DNA of 34,939 nt from a bacterium. GTDB taxonomy: Bacteria > Planctomycetota > UBA11346. The translations under genes and the position numbers were made by a program. This document shows positions 34,853-34,939 of the stretch, one piece after another; position 1 is the stretch's first letter; each line of letters starts with the position of its first letter. The DNA lies in contig JAIFND010000164.1 in assembly GCA_020047915.1 (NCBI GenBank), positions 1 to 34,939 of the forward strand, given 5' to 3'. The notes beneath the pieces were generated by a model. It saw only the letters and a program-made list of their open reading frames with translations, had not been told where the DNA came from and searched no databases.

Positions 34853-34939
34853 GTGCGCCGGTCAAAACCGGCAGGAGGTAGTGGATGCAAGAGCCATACG
34901 GGGAAGGGTCAACCACCCACCCCGACCCCAAACCATGCG
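34853..34939 (+). mobile_element. Probable 5' end of a group II intron (partial, cut by the window edge)
   Basis: The sequence begins GTGCG (34853), the group II 5' consensus, and continues with a GCCGGT/ACCGGC stem, AGGAGG and a short frame MQEPYGEGSTTHPDP. That short frame is the familiar translation of the first domain of many bacterial group II introns whose reverse transcriptase lies further in. A GC-rich hairpin (CCACCGC/GCGGTGG) lies about 20 bases before it, a usual type of insertion context. The rest, including any reverse transcriptase, is outside the window. Confidence 0.65.

Noticed and set aside
1-34939. tRNA, rRNA or CRISPR genes
   Set aside because: No cloverleaf, rRNA core sequence or spacer array was recognised by reading both strands; a covariance scan was not possible.

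Overview
The window is high-GC bacterial chromosomal DNA with dense protein-coding genes and no rRNA or tRNA gene that I can see. The mix of genes suggests the PVC superphylum, perhaps a planctomycete or relative. It includes an ECF sigma factor coupled to a FecR-type anti-sigma factor, giant secreted repeat proteins, a membrane-anchored prenyltransferase/squalene-oxidase-like toroid protein, and a Gfo/Idh/MocA plus TIM-barrel isomerase cluster. The taxonomic call is an inference from gene content only.

Layout. (1) 1-7.9 kb: a 132-bp repeat carrying the 3' end of a truncated ORF, an AT-rich upstream region, then a giant exported S8 (subtilisin-like) protease of about 2480 residues. It ends in 13 InlB-type repeats and a Cys-containing C-terminal sorting tail. 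(2) 7.9-14.5 kb: a housekeeping block with a DUF255 thioredoxin-fold protein (minus strand), Obg GTPase, a PilT-type ATPase, an FHA-GAF protein with a degenerate HD-GYP-like end, and a TrmH-like RNA methyltransferase. (3) 14.5-21.6 kb: a noncoding repeat-rich spacer, then an apparent operon of ECF sigma factor, FecR-like anti-sigma factor with a CBM11-like end, and an exported beta-helix/cadherin-repeat protein. That last gene is split by a one-base frameshift and carries the same sorting tail as the protease. (4) 21.6-26.5 kb: a minus-strand prenyltransferase-like membrane protein whose C-terminus runs into the second, inverted copy of the 132-bp repeat, then aconitase B (acnB) with two small out-of-frame deletions, then a structured repeat. 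(5) 26.5-31.6 kb: an AraC regulator and a four-gene sugar-type oxidoreductase/isomerase operon. (6) 31.6-34.9 kb: a small exported PsbP/DUF1795-like protein, an HTH protein with a histone-H1-like Lys-rich tail, bioF and pdxJ diverging across a 7-bp tandem repeat, a second structured repeat, and what looks like the 5' end of a group II intron cut by the window edge.

How the parts fit. The sigma/anti-sigma pair plausibly senses an envelope or polysaccharide signal and controls the surface protein encoded after it. That protein and the giant protease share an InlB repeat type and the tail SGGGCGAGGL + hydrophobic segment + Arg cluster, so they are probably processed by the same, unseen, sorting enzyme. 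The AraC gene and downstream operon look like a regulated carbohydrate (or inositol-like polyol) catabolic unit. Several repeat families (132-bp inverted repeats, a hairpin element after acnB and pdxJ with a compensatory base-pair change, and an identical GCCTCCA array before two starts) point to a genome rich in dispersed small elements. Three frame lesions (one in the beta-helix gene, two in acnB) sit in otherwise intact genes and could be real mutations or assembly errors.
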